Source of the DNA: Cellvibrionaceae bacterium
GTDB taxonomy: Bacteria; Pseudomonadota; Gammaproteobacteria; Pseudomonadales; Cellvibrionaceae
DNA length: 6,265 bases
Assembly: GCA_027012915.1 (NCBI GenBank)
Contig: JALUYN010000631.1
Coordinates: 1 to 6,265 of the forward strand
Direction of reading: 5' to 3'
Below the pieces are notes generated by a model that ran no database searches, was not told the origin of the DNA, and saw only the letters and a list, made by a program, of their open reading frames with translations. The position numbers and the translations under genes were made by a program. This document shows, one piece after another, positions 4,334 to 6,265 of this stretch. Positions within the stretch are counted from its first letter, which is position 1. Every line of letters begins with the position of its first letter.

Positions 4334-5533
4334 CTAAACTATTCCACGCGCAACCGCCCAATAAATACCGCGATTAAACGTTTTACGCATTAACCCTCCG
4401 AGCTTGGTGGGTGGGGCAATTTGTACATCGTTGTGGTAGTCGTACCAGAGAGGCATACCTGCTTCTAGTCCCATTTGGGCAATAGCCTTTACCTTGCCAT
4501 CATAAATGGCTGAGGTGTAACCTCGACGAATTTCAGACGCTATATTTTCTACAATGATAGGTGACTGATTATGACACGAACCACCTGCTTTACTAATGGG
4601 TAAATCAACCGTATCCCCCATCACATAAACATTGTCTGCACCATGCATTTTCAATGTTTCAAAATCAGTGGGTAACCAGCCTTCATTATTTAGTGCTTTT
4701 GATTTTCCCGAATGAAGCACTGCGTCAACTGCACGAATGGGTGGCGTTGCCATTAAAATATCAAATTCTTGCGATTCTCCTTCCTCTGAGTAAGCTATTT
4801 TTGCATCAGGATCCACCTTATCCAAAGTAAAACTGCGCTGATATTTAATATCTTTACTTTCAAAAATAGTAGGCAATACATCACACGTTGGTTGTTGTAA
4901 AAACAAGCAGTTGCGTACAAGCTGAGAGACCGTTGGATAACTGTAAATAATCTCTATCTGGTCGCGCACACCTCGTTTACGTAAATATTCATCCAGCATT
5001 AATGTTGTTTCAATAGGTGCAATACCGCATTGATGAGGAACGTTAGGTGTTTTAGGAAAATTCACCGTAATAAAGATACGCCCTTCTTTAATCGTTCGTA
5101 GCTTGTGAGCAAGTTGTTGCGCTGGCTTGGTTTGGTAAAAATGATCGCCAGATTCTTTTAGCCCTTCAATACGTTCAGGACTGGGTACACAGCCAGTTGA
5201 AATAACAAGGTATTCATACTCATACCGTTTGCCACTTTTACAGCAGACACGGCTTTGTTCAAATTCAAACCCCTCTACAGGATCCACATGAAAAACTATT
5301 TCTGGACGTAGTAATGAGCGTTGCTTACGGATTAACTCATGTGGATGATAGGCATTAAATGCGACATACATATTCGCAGGTTTATATTCATGATTGGGGG
5401 AGTCTGAAAGCATCATAATCTCAATTTTACCCGTTAAAATTTCAGGATAAAATTTGTTAACCAAGCTATTGGCGGTCATTGTTCCGCCAATTCCGCCACC
5501 AATCACAAGAATTCGTTTTGTTGCACCAGTCAT
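4334..5533 (-). CDS. Sulfide:quinone oxidoreductase-type FAD-dependent flavoprotein
   Basis: 399 residues. An N-terminal Rossmann motif VIGGGIGGTMTANSL (10-24) binds FAD; YEYLVISTGC (106-115) is the second conserved strand; NVYVMGDTVDLPISKAGGSCHNQ (301-323) is the C-terminal FAD motif. SQRs oxidise sulfide to polysulfide or zero-valent sulfur at a redox-active cysteine pair and pass electrons to quinone in the membrane. Candidates for this pair are Cys169 (in VPHQCGIAP, the site of the PxKC-GAP motif) and Cys320 (in the KAGGSCHN region, where SQRs have a catalytic Cys). The C-terminus (KLGGLMRKTFNRGIYWAVARG, about 377-397) looks like the amphipathic membrane anchor. AAGGAG lies 6-8 bases before the ATG. 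It sits between the DUF4242 and DUF1641 genes in an AT-rich block. The SQR subtype is not fixed; related pyridine nucleotide-disulfide oxidoreductases are the alternative. Confidence 0.83.
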   Translation of the reverse strand: MTGATKRILVIGGGIGGTMTANSLVNKFYPEILTGKIEIMMLSDSPNHEYKPANMYVAFNAYHPHELIRKQRSLLRPEIVFHVDPVEGFEFEQSRVCCKSGKRYEYEYLVISTGCVPSPERIEGLKESGDHFYQTKPAQQLAHKLRTIKEGRIFITVNFPKTPNVPHQCGIAPIETTLMLDEYLRKRGVRDQIEIIYSYPTVSQLVRNCLFLQQPTCDVLPTIFESKDIKYQRSFTLDKVDPDAKIAYSEEGESQEFDILMATPPIRAVDAVLHSGKSKALNNEGWLPTDFETLKMHGADNVYVMGDTVDLPISKAGGSCHNQSPIIVENIASEIRRGYTSAIYDGKVKAIAQMGLEAGMPLWYDYHNDVQIAPPTKLGGLMRKTFNRGIYWAVARGIV

Positions 5534-5578
5534 AATGACTCCTTAAATGTATAAAAGTAGGTTTGCAATGATCGATCT

Positions 5579-5610
5579 AATTTAATGAGTTTTTTTCATC
5601 CCATTAAATT
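5579..5610. repeat. AT-rich 9-bp inverted repeat between the DUF4242 and SQR genes
   Basis: AATTTAATG (5579-5587) and CATTAAATT (5602-5610) are exact inverted repeats with a 14-base spacer that holds a run of seven T on the plus strand. It lies in the 87-bp gap ahead of the SQR start, 46 bases upstream of its ATG. It could be an operator for the SQR/DUF1641 pair or a weak hairpin; AT-richness makes chance pairing plausible. Confidence 0.4.
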
Positions 5611-5620
5611 CCCATAAGGA

Positions 5621-5908
5621 TTAGCCCTCCCCATTATCTTCAGCGGTCGTTGGGTCAATCATTCTTATAATTTCAGCAATAGAGTTAGCAGGAAATCCAC
5701 TTCGTTCAGCGTGTGTTCTAATGCTCTGTTTATCGGGAGCAACATAAATACAATACACTTTATTATCGGTTACATAGCTTTCCACCCACTGTATTTGTGG
5801 CCCCATACCCAATAATACAGAAAACGATTTTTGTGATATTTTCTGTAGATCACTTGCCGCTAATTGGCCTGCGTTGGGGATTTCTCGCTCAATAATATAT
5901 TTTGGCAT
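5621..5908 (-). CDS. DUF4242 (SCO4226-type) small protein, putative nickel-binding
   Basis: 95 residues from the second of two adjacent ATGs. The pattern MPKYIIEREIPNAGQL, KSFSVLLGMGPQIQWVESYVTDNKVYCIYVAPD and IRTHAERSGFPANSIAEI..IDPTTAE is the full-length DUF4242 ferredoxin-like fold, also named SCO4226 family after a Streptomyces nickel-binding protein. Family histidine His66 (in RTHAE) is present, while the metal-binding claim comes from that one relative. AGGAGG lies 4 bases before the ATG at 5908 but only 1 base before the ATG at 5911, so I prefer 5908. It is cytoplasmic with no signal peptide. The gene follows the methyltransferase stop by 42 bp and precedes the SQR gene by 87 bp. A link with sulfide oxidation is only contextual. 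Confidence 0.85.
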   Translation of the reverse strand: MPKYIIEREIPNAGQLAASDLQKISQKSFSVLLGMGPQIQWVESYVTDNKVYCIYVAPDKQSIRTHAERSGFPANSIAEIIRMIDPTTAEDNGEG

Positions 5909-5950
5909 CATACCTCCTGTGAATATGTCCAGCCCGTTTTTATCTGGTCG

Positions 5951-6265
5951 TTAAAGCATCGCGACAACACCAAAATGGAATTGGCAACATTCAGACAAGT
6001 CCACATCTCGGATCAGATAAAAGCCTGCGTCCTTAATCCATCTCTTGCACTGCTCCGGCGTGGGTCGAATATCCAGTGCGGGACCGCGCGGCGTTGGAAT
6101 GTCACTCCTCCAATGAATGACTGATAGCTTTCCGCCTGGCTTCAATACTCGGGAAGCTTCCCTTAATAGCTCAACCGGATTTTCCAGATGCAACAGGTTG
6201 AATATCATCGCATGCGATTGAGTTTCTGCCCCAAGCCCTGTGCCATCAGCCACAAAATCACGGGC
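5951..6265 (-). CDS. SAM-dependent methyltransferase, C-terminal part (5' end outside the window)
   Basis: The frame is open to the right edge; the visible 104 residues are the second half of a class I methyltransferase. HAMIFNLLHLENPVELLREASRVLKPGGKLSVIHW is the beta-4 to beta-5 region with the usual PGG turn, and the SAM motif I must lie outside the window. The later part, TPRGPALDIRPTPEQCKRWIKDAGF...CQFHFGVV, aligns with the methyltransferase at 2504-3100 (RGP, R-SPE, AGF, YHYG). An in-frame GTG at 6253 is not a credible start because it would remove the SAM-binding half. It ends 42 bp before the DUF4242 start. Unlike that gene it is not AT-rich, so it may belong to a different ancestral unit. 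The substrate is unknown. Confidence 0.85.
   Translation of the reverse strand, partial: ARDFVADGTGLGAETQSHAMIFNLLHLENPVELLREASRVLKPGGKLSVIHWRSDIPTPRGPALDIRPTPEQCKRWIKDAGFYLIRDVDLSECCQFHFGVVAML

Noticed and set aside
5864..6124. 86-codon plus-strand ORF at the right end
   Set aside because: It is antisense to both the DUF4242 gene and the partial methyltransferase, without recognisable features.

Overview
The window reads as bacterial DNA, most likely from a gammaproteobacterium-like sulfur-oxidising or metal-exposed organism. That is an inference from gene content, since no rRNA or other taxonomic marker is present. Every gene I can support lies on the minus strand, so transcription runs from high to low coordinates. 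Both window edges cut a gene.

Right part (6265 to 3917, in transcription order): the 3' part of a SAM-dependent methyltransferase; a DUF4242 (SCO4226-type, putative nickel-binding) protein; a flavoprotein of the sulfide:quinone oxidoreductase (SQR) type; and a DUF1641 protein, a frequent SQR neighbour. The last three genes form an AT-rich block that stands out from the GC-richer DNA on both sides (about 20% GC in 4141-4200 against about 63% in 1321-1380, counted by eye).

Middle (3562-3824): a non-coding, roughly 263-bp imperfect palindrome with perfect 21-bp inverted ends. It looks like a miniature mobile or repeat element (MITE-like). It sits on the boundary between the AT-rich block and the next operon.

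Left part (3519 to 1): a MerC-like membrane protein; a second methyltransferase related to the one at the right edge; a one-helix SHOCT-domain membrane protein; a 24-residue Met-rich micro-ORF with a strong ribosome binding site and its own candidate promoter; a Met-rich protein with a probable winged-helix C-terminus; an ArsM-like methyltransferase lacking most of the arsenite-binding cysteines; an ArsR/SmtB repressor carrying the four-cysteine CadC-type metal site; and a second MerC-like protein cut by the left edge. A near-palindromic motif before the second MerC-like gene shares a 10-mer with the arsR promoter region, which suggests that the repressor controls itself and the downstream gene.

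Together the genes suggest a soft-metal or metalloid and sulfide handling locus: a thiol-based metal sensor, small membrane proteins of a mercury-transport-like family (two copies), Met-rich putative metal binders, three SAM methyltransferases and a sulfide-oxidising flavoprotein. The combination, and especially the Met-rich small proteins beside a degenerate ArsM and duplicated MerC-like/methyltransferase genes, is the most interesting signal. The actual substrate (Hg, As, Cd/Pb/Zn, Cu, or sulfide/thiol) cannot be decided from sequence alone.
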